DNA of 64,000 nucleotides from Sphagnum magellanicum. Lineage: Eukaryota; Streptophyta; Sphagnopsida; Sphagnales; Sphagnaceae. A model generated the notes under the pieces. That model was not told the origin of the DNA. It worked only from the letters and a program-made list of their open reading frames with translations, and did not search any database. Position 1 is the first letter of the stretch. Every line of letters begins with the position of its first letter. Made by a program: the position numbers and the translations under genes. The stretch covers positions 1,379,349-1,443,348 of the forward strand of contig CM038918.1 in the NCBI GenBank assembly GCA_021904315.1, given 5' to 3'. Shown piece by piece: positions 10,807-21,754 of the stretch.

Positions 10807-10859
10807 ACACAAGCAAAAAAATCTTGGAACCTGCCCTGTCTGAAAGTGATCATGAAAGT

Positions 10860-11610
10860 GATCAATTTTAATGAAATTTCACAATATGGATGAAATATTT
10901 TCCACATAGCCAATATCCTTTGCATGGTTAATTTCATATACGAACCTGATTTTATTTCAATGTCATCAAATTTTTATCAACATATATATTGATTATTTTA
11001 TCTTTGTGGTCAATTTAAACCATGTGCACATCATGGATATATAATGTTGTCAATTTTGGTCATGTGCTCAATATCATCCATCTTGTCAACTTCATCCATA
11101 TTTTCATGTAAAATCATGACAAGGGTTGAATGTTTTAAAATGTAATGTGTGTAATCACACAATGGAAGGAACATATCAACAAAATATTGCATATATAGAA
11201 GGCCTCCAATTGTATATTTAAAATTGTTATAATTTTTCATAGGTGGCTAAATGTGGGTTGTTGATAGGCACTTGTGGCACCTAGAATGTATAAAAAAACC
11301 ATTAATGGTAGAATATAACACATATTTAATTAATTTTGGACTTAAATGTTATTTTTGGACTTAATTCACCTTGTTTAGAGGCCCAAAACCATAGAATTTT
11401 CATACAATGCACAGAAAATTGCTTTTTATTTCCATTCTTTCTAAATTTAATATTCTCAAATTTGATGTTAATGAACAAAATTTGACCACAATAGACATCT
11501 TACAATAAATTTCCATCAAAACACCTAGAATTTAATTTTTAAGAAAAATGGTACACCTAAGTCATCAAATTATAAAACTTGTAGCATATAATGGCCATTA
11601 GATGTTAAAT

Positions 11611-11650
<40 letters not shown>

Positions 11651-12077
11651 TTATTTTCTCAAACTTATTGAAATGTTTAATTTAGTTTTAAATAAAAAGG
11701 AAAATTATGGTACCTAATTCATCAAATTATGACACTTGAAATATCTATTGGCCACCATATGCTAATATTATAATAATATTTCTACAAAGAGATTGAAACA
11801 TTAAACTACATTAGTATTATTATTATTAAAATTTCATTTTTTATAATATTGTAACTTAATATGTAATCATTACTAATTAAATTAGAATTGTGTGGCCATT
11901 AAATGTTACTATTACATAAATGTATTCAAAATTATTAAAAATCATTTATTAACTTAATAGTAACATATTGATTTCAACAATATATTCCACAGTGAGCTCA
12001 CATAATAAATTTTTTGAGAAATCAATAATTATTTTAATCATCATGATGATAGAAACTATTACATTTCATTTGGTTAC
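10860..12077. other. Non-coding AT-rich left part of D1, with an (AT)n tract
   Basis: There is no ORF of note apart from a spurious minus-strand frame near 11031-11240. A perfect (AT)n run lies at 11616-11644 where the D2 copy has only a short ATATATA. A near-duplicate sentence (GGTACACCTAAGTCATCAAA and GGTACCTAATTCATCAAA) occurs twice, so part of this stretch is an old internal duplication. Confidence 0.6.
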
Positions 12078-15000
12078 ATATAATTCACTTCATTCACCAC
12101 ATCAATGTTTGCTTTAGCTCAACTAACATGCACATCACTAATTGTTATGATGTTATTCATGGTTATATTTTTCCTAGTAGGAAATGAAAAGGCAATAGAA
12201 TAAATGTCCACCCATTGCATTGGGTCCGATAAGTTGCATTTCCACTTTCCTTCCCAACAACCTCAATACAACTCTACATCATTGTGTGCTCCTTTCTTGA
12301 AGGGCACCCACCACTCAACATGCACCATTCGATAATGCTCATCATTCACATCCTTGACCACATCAATATACACTCTTCCCATCCATACTAGATACATTTC
12401 AAGTTCAAATGGACGTGCAAGAAGAAAATCCCCTTCATGTAAATCCTTAAAAGGAGTGTAAGTTGCTATACTCAAGGATGACTTCATGTTTTTAGGACCA
12501 CAATATGGAGGAATAGTTGGATCTTCCATATCATCAAAGATAGGAACTGATGGAATAGAAAATCTCACATGATTAACTTTCCAATTATTAGTTGGCCAAA
12601 AGCCCTTTAACAATATAAGACTTTGTTGAGAAATTGGTTTTGACAAGCATTTTAAATACCTTCCTAATATTCAATATATGGCTTCATGACTCAAGCATAC
12701 ATCTCATCTTTCAAAATATTGAATTTCCAAAACTCTAAATTCTTTAAAATTCCACTATTGATAAATCTTTCTTTCTCTACTGACTTTGAAACATCATTCC
12801 CCCAAATAAAACGGAAATGAACATGCTTTGGAATTCCACTAAGCAACTTGGGATGACCTTGATCATCCGACTTCCACAATTGAATTACAGGGCCATCATT
12901 GGGGCTCCATTTTGAATCTATTAGAGACACCTTGTATTACATCACTGGCCACCCAAAAGAATCCACTTAAAATTGAAAGAGATTCATGTTTATGTGTCCA
13001 ACCAATACTTCAAGTCCATCTTTCAAATAACCTTGAACCCAAGATTTGAAATCTAAGAATTTTTTAATCAATTGGGGAATGAGTGGCATTTCTTATGAAA
13101 CCATAAATGCTTTCATCAAATCTACTAACACATAGTCATTTTTTAGTGAACATGATTGACATTTGACCGAGCCCAACAACCATTTTGTTTTTCACTTGTA
13201 ACCTTGGTAAAGTAGTATTTGTATGATCCATCTTCTTGTGAATGATACACAAAAACTCTTCTTTTGATTGAATGGACTCTACTTTCTAACTATGGTAAAG
13301 ATGTCTACACAATTCTTAATGCTTGTTATGGATTTTCAATTTCAATTCATGCTCCTTCGCACTAACATTATTTTTTCCAACTTTGGATATGAAGTCTTTC
13401 AAATATTCACATATAGTCATTTTGCAAAGGTTGAACCTCTTTTTCATACATCAACATTGAAATGATATTTTTTCCTCAATTGGCTCATAACAGATTGAAA
13501 TATTTCATCAATATTTAACTCTTTGCTAATCTGTAATATCACACCAAAACAAAACAAAAACGTTTAAATGAAAAATTCCACAAAACTTTGTTTGCATTAA
13601 CAAGAACAAGCAAAAGAAAACGACACAAATAATTTTACAAACATTATAACAAATATGCAAAATTTGACCCCACTTCATTGCTCCTTTTCTCAAATACTTT
13701 TCCAAGTGTCAAGAATTAGAAGGTAAACATTTTGTCTACCATTATCAATTCCCTTCATTTGGTGTTGCATTACATCAGCACACTGATCAATCAATGATTA
13801 AACATTACATTCAACTTGCCTAGTTATTATTTGTTGTTTCTTCATTCCAACATTTCCATGCGTCCTTTGAATTGTCCCACATTTGCTATTTTGTTTATAA
13901 AATAGTTATGAATACTACAAAATCCCAACAATCTTATACCATGTTACTTTACAAATTTCAACATTCTATATTGTAACAAACCTCTGCTTCTTTATTCCAA
14001 CTCTTTGGTGCAATCTTCTAGAAATATCCAAAATATGCATTTTATTATCAATGAACTACAAGTTCCAAAACTCTTGTCGCATAAGAGACATTTTCTCACG
14101 AGTGAAATACTGACAACAATTGATAGAACAACAACTATTTGAACTCATAACACAAATTGATTCATTGCTTAAAAGTTGGTCAATCCTTGAAATGGAAGCG
14201 TCATGTTTTGATTCCCTTCGTTTTTTTTTATAAAAAATGTAACTTTTTTTCTTCACACACATAACTATTTCTTCTTCATATTCCGACACATGATGTTCAT
14301 CATATGCAACAAGCAATGACAATAAACAATGACCATCAAGAATTTTTCATGACAAAAGCCACCTCCATATTGTCATTCTCTATGATGTATCATTTGGACA
14401 ACTCAAAATTCTGACCCCAACTTCAATTTCACCAAGATCGTCATCCAAAACAAGCTCCCTTGGGTCATAGGCAACAGTCCTCCTTCCAACAATAATATTT
14501 CCTACATGATTCATCAATTCACATTTTTTCCCATGTCATTCTATTTTTTTCATACAAGGAACATTTTTCATTCCTTCTTCCATTTCTTCATCACCTCTAA
14601 TAGTTGTTGATGGATTTTCATTCCTTCTCCTTTGAAATGTTAGAAATTCTAGTGTTTTCCTCTTAACTAGCCTCTTGATCCTCCTCCATTGGAACTACAT
14701 TTATACAAGGAAAAATTATAGTGTTCTCCTTTGACCATACTTCTCGAGCCTTGTTCATCACTATTACATTTGTAGATTTTTCCTCCCCGAGCAACACCAT
14801 TTGATCTTCCACAAGAAAAATCAATTACTAATGACCACCCAACCGTGACACATCTTTCACTAACCAAAAACAATTTGATCCCAAACAATCTCCAACAAAT
14901 CTTCCACAAGGATTTGGAAACAATAACCTTAGATTCTAAAATCGTTGGAAAATAAATTCCGCAATCACCACAATACAATTCTTAAGTCTATTAAAACTAT

Positions 15001-15170
15001 GTAAAATAATCAAATCAACTTGTCTTCATCTCCCACGATGAACACAAATTTGGTCCCCTTCATTTTTCAAACACCAAAGATCAATTAGATCATCGCCCTT
15101 CAAAAGTAAAGTTGCCATCCTTAAACATTCACATCTCACATTAAGGTGAAGTAGAACACATCATCCAGTT
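12078..15170 (-). pseudogene. DUF7869-type protein gene (DDE/RNase H-like candidate), D1 copy
   Basis: Read on minus from about 15170, the sequence gives a Cys/aromatic N-terminal part (14667-14978), then a region ending FTREKMSLMRQEFWNL (14056-14322). An apparent intron lies near 13500. Next comes the MDSTF segment (about 13268), then WKSDDQGHPKLLSGIPKHVH (12691-12930), and a C-terminal part with LVWMGRV and WWVPFKKG (12263-12646). This is the domain order of the plant multicopy DUF7869 family, whose core motifs (D.MD..KT, DN...DNKN, GHTHEDID) suggest an RNase H/transposase-like fold. D1 is shorter than D2 and lacks most of the central core between the GLGQ-like segment and the VLV(D)LMKAFM-like segment. 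The frame is also broken elsewhere. Neighbouring FCP1-like genes run divergently on plus. Confidence 0.6.
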
Positions 15171-15218
15171 CAAAAACTCCAACAACCTTCACTATTTTAT
15201 AATGTAAAAACATCCTAA

Positions 15219-15445
15219 ATTGAGCGGTCGCCTGATTCTATTCCCCTTTTGTTCCTATTAGTTGGTATTTTTTTGGTTTGTTACAATTGTTCATCCCACG
15301 CCTTTTAAGCATGTGATTTCATTGTTTTCTGTTTTTTTTTATTAATGGTAAATATTTGGCGGTTATTCGATTCTATAGTCTTGCTTTCTTAGGTGGCCAC
15401 CTGATTCTATAACCATTTTCTTCTTGGGTGGCCACCTAATTCAAA
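15219..15445 (+). repeat. Palindrome array 1 of D1
   Basis: Sites at 15224-15240, about 15358-15375, 15391-15410 and 15426-15442 share GGTGGCCACCTGATTCTA or close variants. The array lies between the divergent DUF7869-type and FCP1-like coding regions, where a shared promoter would be expected. The same motif recurs at the right edge of the element and in D2. Confidence 0.7.
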
Positions 15446-15715
15446 CATGTTTATTTAATTTTCTCCAAAATATTTTTTTAATGGTTTTATAATCAAGCAA
15501 TGGATGTTTTTGAATTTTTTTTTAATGTTTGTTGTTCTATTGTTGGCATTTTCATTTTGTATTATATTTCGTGGTCCTTTTTTCCATTCTTTGACCTAGT
15601 AAATTCGGTGCAATTAATAGATTTTTAAAGTATTAATGAAGTTGTTGGGAAGGGTTTTGAAAATTTTGATTTATGAAGTTTGTTTTTTTTTGGTCCATAT
15701 CACAATGTCTAAAAC

Positions 15716-16145
15716 TTGGTTTCTTCCTTTTTAAAAGGTGGGTTGAAATTTGGTTTGCCAGGTGAAAAGATTGATCAAAAAACCCAGATTGAACGTCTTA
15801 TTGATGACGAATCTATTGATTTTGTCAAGGGCATTGATGTCGCATTAGCAAGGTGCAATTTGAAATGCAGTCCTTTAGCGGGGATGTTTGTCCAAGGTCT
15901 CATAGAGGTGTTGAAGATGATTATGTTAGGTCTAAATCCAATTTGTGTTTTGAAAGATTTTGTGAAACGGAGAAGATTTGTGTGTAAGTTATGTTCATTG
16001 TGAGAATGGTCTAGTTCCCAAGTTCCTTGTCAAAAAAGGGTGTTCCATTCCATTGGAGAGCCCATGTTCAACTTCAACATGTGTAGAGTCACCTTTGGTG
16101 TTTTCTTCCTCTCCACCATGTCCAACAGCAAGTGTTGAATGTAAA
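15716..16145 (+). pseudogene. Unknown coding region upstream of FCP1-like domains, D1
   Basis: A 95-codon ORF (15716-16003) reads GLKFGLPGEKIDQ, DFVKGIDVALARCNLKCSP and FVKRRRFVCKLCSL. The following sequence continues in another frame with Cys-containing text ending near VFSSSPPCPT. D2 carries the homologous region at 44385-44790, with the same order but more decayed. The cluster of cysteines (NLKCSP, CVLKDF, CKLCSL) hints at a zinc-binding module. I recognise no family. Its constant place before the HAD domains suggests it is the N-terminal part of the same gene. Confidence 0.4.
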
Positions 16146-16544
16146 ATATTTTAGAATTGGGGCATTAGAGTGTACAGGATAAAGAATTACTAGATCAGGA
16201 AATTGGTACCTCACCAAGTTTTGGTGGTGTTCAATCAATAATGGAGGCTAGGGTATGTTATTGAAATCAAAATATGTGACAATTGATTTTGTTAATTTTG
16301 GAAAATAATTCTTGGTGATGTTTACATCTAATGACATATAAATTGGATATATAATTAGTGTTCTATTTGCACAAGTTATTCAAATTATGCCTATTTTGCA
16401 TGACAAAAAATTGTTTAACATTCCCCCTCTTAGTTGGGTTACTAAGGATGTTGATACTTCACAAATATTGCAATGCACTTAGGGGAAAGTAGGGTTGGGT
16501 TCATCTTTTGGTTTAATGGTTGGTTCTCGAATTCCTAAGGTGAG

Positions 16545-17215
16545 TCATATTAATGTTATATTCGACCTAAGTCAAGTTTTGGTTGTTACAAAGTTCCAGG
16601 CATATTAGAAGATGGGCTTTATAAGCCAATACAAGAAACCCTTTGTTCCAAATTAAATTGTTGTTTTGAGGCTTGGATTGAAAGAATTCCTTGAAAGGTG
16701 TATGTTGCAATTTACTGTGTACATATGCTTTGTAACCAACACCACAACATCAATAATTATGTGGATCAAATCAAACGTGAAACCAACATCGTTATTGATC
16801 CATCCAAGAGATTTAAGTAGGAATCTTACATAAAAAATGTTCATTTTTTGTCCTCAAATCTTGAAAAGCTTGTTTTTCACAAGAATTTGGGTGTTTTTAA
16901 AAAAAATTCAGATGTGCATGTCGGGAATACCTTGCTTGTTCATGATACCTCATATAAGAGTCTTTCCAATGGGTCATATAATGTTATTTTTGTCAAGACA
17001 TTTGATAGCTCTATTGGAGATAACAATAATTATTTGTTGGGAGCTATTCTGCCTTACTTAAAGGCTCTTCAATCTTCAAGATTAGTGTCCCCACATTTGT
17101 CGAAAACAACCCTTTCAGTAGCATTAAACATATTAGTTAAAATGATCCCAAATACAAGATGTTATTTGAAGATTGTGGTAATAAGTGTGATGTTTCATAT
17201 TATATGAAGGCGAAA
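16545..17215 (+). pseudogene. FCP1/NIF-like HAD phosphatase domain 1, D1 copy
   Basis: The translation, spread over more than one frame, begins INVIFDLSQVLVVTKFQAY. This resembles HAD motif I of plant FCP1-like proteins (DLNGVL type). It continues with LGLKEFLERCMLQFTVYIC (the R-P-G-hydrophobic helix and strand preceding the catalytic Ser/Thr). Next come NNYVDQIKRETNIVIDPSK, LEKLVFHKNLGVFKKN, then NTLLVHDTSYKSL (the family's LLVDDTPYKS motif) and YLLGAILPYLKAL. FCP1/NIF-type HAD enzymes dephosphorylate serines, for example on the RNA polymerase II C-terminal domain. The general acid position in motif I (usually D or N-G) reads S-Q here, and the first Asp of the DDTPYKS motif reads His, so catalysis would be doubtful even before the later stops and frame losses. 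Confidence 0.6.
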
Positions 17216-17834
17216 ATGAAAATGAAGAATAAGATGTAATTGGTTTTTTAATATCATTTTAGAGCTCTAGTAGTTTTATAGAAATGGATTGAAAAATTGA
17301 GAACATTGCAGGTTGTTATGTTGAGTATTGGTTTCATAGGAGAGGAAATATGAATATTGTATTGGGTGCCCACCCAATTCCTAAATTCAAGTATTTTGTT
17401 ACACATGTTTATATGATACACAAAGTTATAATTTTCAAAAAGATAGGATGTTGGGATTTTTTTATTTATGTAAAAATAAATAAATAAGAATGCAATTGAT
17501 TGAATCTTCTTGGTGTTGAAATATGGATTACCCTACACTTACAGTATTTAGTCTAATTGCTACCCTACATTCTCATTAGGTGTAGTTAATGTTGATGGAG
17601 ATTAAGATTGTTTAATTGTATTTAAATTCAGTTCTTTAGCCCTACTCTTAATTTGTTGGATAATATAGAGGACAATGTATTATAATATTATTTGAAAAAA
17701 TCTGATTTCATTATTATTTATATGTTTGGTTATGTTAATTTTTGTTGGTTATGTAGGTCATTCCTCTTTGTCCATCTACATCAATTACACAAATATGTTG
17801 GCAATTTGGTTCACATCCTTCTTCTTCAAAAAAA

Positions 17835-18595
17835 TTACTCATTCTTAACATGAATGGTGTTTCATGCTATTTTTCGTGGAGTGTTATTTTACAAGGGAAG
17901 CAATGTGTGAAGGGAGAAATATTGATGGCACTAAAGTGGAAGCAAGAGCTAGAATTCAACATTTTTTTATTCATGTATTCAAGAAGTTTTATATTGGAAT
18001 TTGGTCTTGTATGTTGATTGAGGATGTTATGGAAGTTCTTAATTTGTTATTGCCGCAAGACTTTATTGACCAATTTGTTTTCATTTGGGGGCATGAACAA
18101 TGTTTAATGACATCAAGTCAATTCACAATTGGAAATTATTATTGTCTCAAGGATTTAAATCATATGTATTCTGCTTGTCAAGGATTACCCTATGGGAGAG
18201 TAGACCAAACCCTATTCATTAATGATGAGTTGAGCAAAGCTCTTTGAAATTCCAAGAGCAGTGTTTTAAAAAAAAATGTTATAAAAAATATAAGTTGTCC
18301 AAAAATAAGGTGCAATGGTTGGACCTCGCTTCACGGTTGTGGCCAATGTTGATTGGATTACTTTTTGCAAGTACGGTTCAAATGCATTTTTAGACTATCA
18401 TCCAGTTTTTTAAGCCACATTTGAGTTCTGTTCCCCTCATTATTCTTGGTTCATGCAATACATGAAAAACAATAAGGGGGATTGCATAATTTCTCAAATT
18501 CCTTTAGGTATAGTCTATTTTCAATATTCTCATTTTTAAAAGACTTTTCAAATTTTACTTTGACACTTTATGTAGATAAAGAGTTCAACTATTGA
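17835..18595 (+). pseudogene. FCP1/NIF-like HAD phosphatase domain 2, D1 copy
   Basis: The region starts with ILNMNGVSCYFS, a degenerate motif I with Asn for the nucleophile Asp. After a frame shift it continues FKKFYIGIWSCMLIEDVMEV, FIDQFVFIWGHEQC, YYCLKDLNHMYSAC, then DQTLFINDELSKAL. The order F.IGIWS, F.W....C, LKDL, TLL.DDS..KAL is that of plant FCP1-like/NIF proteins such as nuclear and Tim50-like phosphatases. The D2 copy (46495-47253) keeps the C-terminal half open for 144 codons. In both copies motif I reads LN.NGV, so the altered Asp predates the D1/D2 duplication. Position right after domain 1 suggests one two-domain protein or a tandem pair. Confidence 0.65.
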
Positions 18596-18889
18596 GTTTT
18601 GTTTGTAGGGGGACAAGCAAAAAGCAATGTTATCATAATGGATCCTATTTTTGAGATGGCAATGATATTATTTTGTATTTTATTGCTCTACATTGATAAA
18701 ATTTCTTGAAGGCTTGGAATTTAGTCTTTTAGAAGTTGGTTTTTTGGAAATCAAATGACACTTTGAACACATGACAATATCTATGTTTGGGTTTATGTAT
18801 ATGTAATAAATTTTCTGAAGCTTGAATATTTCATATTCAATGTTGGATAATCTGATAAATATTGCAAATTGTTAAAACTTAGTTTGCAA

Positions 18890-19152
18890 AGAACCGGCTC
18901 ACCCGGTTATAATGTGGGCATTTGTTCTTTGTTAATTGGATTCAAAGGACCAAGTGGTCACCTGATTCTAATTGAAACATTAGTGCCTTAAATAATGTTG
19001 TCATAATGGATCAGGTTGTCACCCGATTCTAATCATTCATTGGCCTTTATTAAGTAGGTTGGTAAAGAACATATGATCACCCGGGTTTAAACCAAACATT
19101 TATTTGATTAGTAATTGCATTGGAAAGGATCGGGTGACCACCCAGTTCTAGT
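18890..19152 (+). repeat. Palindrome array 2 of D1
   Basis: Five sites lie near 18891, 18951-18970, 19012-19030, 19071 and 19130-19150, with core GTGGTCACCTGATTCTA or GTCACCCGATTCTA, all in the same orientation as array 1. Spacers share CATTTGTTCTTTG, CATTAGTGCCTTAA and CATTTATTTGATTAG-like text. The homologous array in D2 is at 47585-47870. Confidence 0.75.
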
Positions 19153-19249
19153 GGAAACCATTTCAAATAGTTTTTTTATGTGCTGAAACTGTTTATGGTT
19201 ATTTTTGGACAGTTGTAAAGTTCAAAATTAATTAAATACTAATTATATC

Positions 19250-19409
19250 TTACAAGTCACTTTTTAAAATTTTGTGTATGGTAATGCCCAAGGCTGTGGG
19301 CATTACTTGAATAAGGGCTCAATTTCAGAAATGCCTACTACCCACTGTTCTAGTAATGCATGTGGCCTTAGGCATTACCCCACACAAAATTTTAAAGGAT
19401 GACTTGTAA
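19250..19409. repeat. Foldback (MITE-like) inverted repeat, D1
   Basis: The left arm TTACAAGTCACTTTTTAAAA then TTTTGTGTATGGTAATGCCC is matched inverted by the right arm ending GACTTGTAA, with arms of about 60 bp and a short loop. The homologous hairpin in D2 is at 47951-48112. A clear target duplication is not visible, so the superfamily is undetermined. Confidence 0.75.
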
Positions 19410-19419
19410 AAATCAAATA

Positions 19420-20502
19420 TTCTACAACTAATGTTGCGTGGCATTTGATTTTCCCCAGTTTCAGTTTTTGAAAATGTTAAAACCTAAGAATTGCCAGTTG
19501 AATTTTTTGAAAAAAAATTCAGAATCAAAGAACTTGAGATTTTGGTTATTTCCAAAACTCAAAGAAACTGCAGATTCCGTGAAAGAACCAGCAAAGAATA
19601 GTAGGTTCTTGACAGTTCTTCGATTATTTTTTATTTTCAAAAATAAAAATAGTGGTTATATATCAGAACTGGTCCTCTAATTTTTTGAGCAGCTAGTTGT
19701 GAGATCCAAGCAAGTGCTGTCCTGATAACCACCAGGGTTTTGGTTCCATTTCTGAAACCCACACATCTGCTGGTTAGAACTTACATGGTTTTTCATATTT
19801 ATAGTACACATCATTTGCTAGATTTTATGTGATTGTGACATGGGGTGTGATGATCCTTCCTTTTGGTTTTTATGGCTTTAATATGGAGGTGAAATTCTTC
19901 TTCTTTACTTTCAACAATTTGGTGTAAGAAAATGGCAACCATAAGTAGATAGTGAAATTTTGTTACAAGTAATGTACACAACTAGTGGGGCCATGGCATC
20001 AGTGTGTCCAATCTTACAGCAAACATGGTGTACAGGTCACTGTTTTTAAAGGAATTCCTTCTGTTTGTTGCAAAAGTGGCAATCATCCCAAGGAAGATTT
20101 AGCCAAATCTGACTATAAACCATAAATTTTAAATAAATAAATAAATTGATCCTTCTTTTTTATGTTTGGGTACACAATAATAAGCACATATTGGAATCTG
20201 GAAACTTTATTTATTTATTTATTTCAATTCTGGCTACTGAAAACATTCAAAATCAATTTTTTTCTTCTTTTTTTATTTCACATTTTGGTGATAGATTGCC
20301 AATATTTTAAAAGGCTTCTTAAGGTATGACCTAGTTAAGCATATATGCACATGTAATTTTGACATTTTTATTGAAAGCAATTCAAGAATTGTGTGGTCAA
20401 GTGGAGAATTGAGTGGTCATCCATGGTTCTTGTATTCAGAAGATGATAATGAGTCTTGATTCCAAGAAATTTGGTTCAAGGAATAACTTTAGTATAGGAT
20501 TG
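19420..20502 (+). repeat. Unit E, copy 1
   Basis: This unit is homologous to 48122-49209 and 53765-54871. Shared landmarks are CATTTGATTTTC, GGTTTCAGTTTTTGAAAAT-like text, CTGATAACCACCAGGG, GACATGGGGTGTGATGA and AATGAGTCTTGATTC. It carries (TTTA)n-like runs near 20120 and 20210. The end AGTATAGGATTG at 20502 is directly followed by repeat A. A 3' untranslated region or an element end are both possible. No protein is recognised (the 80-codon ORF at 19438-19680 is not conserved). Confidence 0.7.
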
Positions 20503-21720
20503 TTAACACCACACTCCACACCATCACTCTCTTCATGCTCACAAGGCTCCTCACTAACACCAACAACTCCCACAAAAGCCACAAACACAAACCCAACGAA
20601 AGTACAACTGAAGAGCCTACCAACCAACAACACCCGGAAAGTACATCACCACCGTCCCCTCCACAACTCCAAACCAAGCCTAACCCAAAAATCTTGCACA
20701 CAAGTAAAAACAACCTGGAAATTCACAGTAGTAAAATAAAGGAAAGCAAAAGGAGCCCAGATATCGAAAGAATGAATAATACATATACATAGCAAATTGG
20801 AAATAGAAAAAAAGCCTCTTTGAAATTCCAACATCAAAAGATAACCAAACAACTCTAGCCAAACATACTTTAATATTCAATTATGTAAATACACGGTCTG
20901 CTTTCATATCTCACTACACAGAGTTCGGTAGACTAATAAGATATTTGCTTATAAATAGGTCTAGTCGATCAGCTCTGCGAGCATGTCTGAAACATCAAGG
21001 AAGACACATTTTAATTTATAACTATAAGCAGGTCTAGCCGATCAGCTCTCCAAGCATGCCATAAACATGAAGGAAGAGACACTCTTATTGACAACACCAG
21101 AAAAGCAGACCTCTAATAAGTGAAAGCACTGAAATTTCAAAGATCGTTAATTAGCGGAGGTGGTTTAGCTGGAAGCATTCATGGCAATGGAAACCGCATC
21201 CAGTAACACGGTATTTGCTGCGGACAAAGTAGACGCCACAACAGCACCAGTCAAAGAAGAAGGTCCTTCAGCTGAATGCAAATCGTTCATCTCGATCACT
21301 TCCGGTGGCTCTTCTCCTGTGGGGCCTGCAGTTCCGACCCATCAACAGGCAAAGGTTATTAAAACACAGTCAGTTACATCTGGTATCAATACACAGAATT
21401 AGTACGCAAGTGTCGTCGACAATGAATAGGTTTGCATTTAGTAACATACCATCATCGCGTACTGATAACCGCTGCCGCATGTGGAGATGCAGGCCACAGG
21501 CAGCGATGGTGATGAAAATGAAGAGAAGGAGCAGCCTTGAAATCAGCGTCGAAGAATCCGAAGCAAAGCTCGACGCTAGTGCCTGCCATTCGCTGGTTGG
21601 TGGTGTTGCAACGTCTGCATTCATGAAACTGATTCGTGCACCCATCTCTGATGCTAATTCAAAGGACTCTCGCGAAACTGTGAGACAGTAAAGTATTTGT
21701 TCTCAATCAGAACCATATTC
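20503..21720 (+). repeat. Repeat family A, copy A2
   Basis: This is the same arrangement as A1: 72-bp duplication near 20950-21085, the MAMETAS ORF at 21181-21402, and the block open on both strands near 21490-21690. It lacks a segment near 21425-21435 that A1 has (the part reading SWQNI..SDSRLAQ). It ends at a GGATGAAA minisatellite. The E/A junction is base-identical to A1 and to the copy at 49210. Confidence 0.8.
21181..21402 (+). CDS. Hypothetical 73-aa ORF inside repeat A (copy A2)
   Basis: This is the same ORF as at 723-905, here extended by VIKTQSVTSGINTQN because of a base difference after HQQAK. No family is recognised. Confidence 0.25.
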   Translation: MAMETASSNTVFAADKVDATTAPVKEEGPSAECKSFISITSGGSSPVGPAVPTHQQAKVIKTQSVTSGINTQN

Positions 21721-21754
21721 ACCTCCACACACAAACATTTCAGCTGTTTATACT

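Larger units (their letters stand above)
9030..10851 (+). repeat. Repeat family B, copy B1 (with truncated start of A)
   Basis: The sequence matches 23224-25070 and, from 9333, 27051-28560. B1 and the 27051 copy are nearly identical by eye, so they are recent. In the two longer copies B runs directly into A. Here that join is cut at about 10851, where the composite element D1 begins. B is A/C-rich on the plus strand. It contains a 225-bp tandem repeat and a CT-rich leader-like stretch before a 92-codon ORF. A longer plus-strand ORF (9702-10292, 196 codons) is also open in the 27420-28010 copy but broken in the 23224 copy. No protein family is recognised. Confidence 0.8.
10852..19430. mobile_element. 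Composite element D, copy D1
   Basis: Homology with the second copy (33963 on) begins exactly at ATGAAAGTGATCAATTTTAATG-like sequence at 10852 and 33963. It continues, with interruptions, through unit E, at roughly nine identical bases in ten by eye. Contents in order are AT-rich DNA, a DUF7869-type gene on minus (12078-15170), a palindrome array (15219-15445), a Cys-containing unknown region (15716-16145), two FCP1-like HAD domains on plus (16545-18595), a second palindrome array (18890-19152) and a foldback repeat (19250-19409). All coding parts are decayed. I did not identify terminal inverted repeats, so the element class is open. Multi-gene DNA transposon is my leading guess. A duplicated cluster of lineage-specific genes is the alternative. 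Confidence 0.6.

Noticed and set aside
19438-19680. 80-codon ORF in unit E copy 1
   Set aside because: The frame is broken in both other E copies, and the sequence has no known motif.
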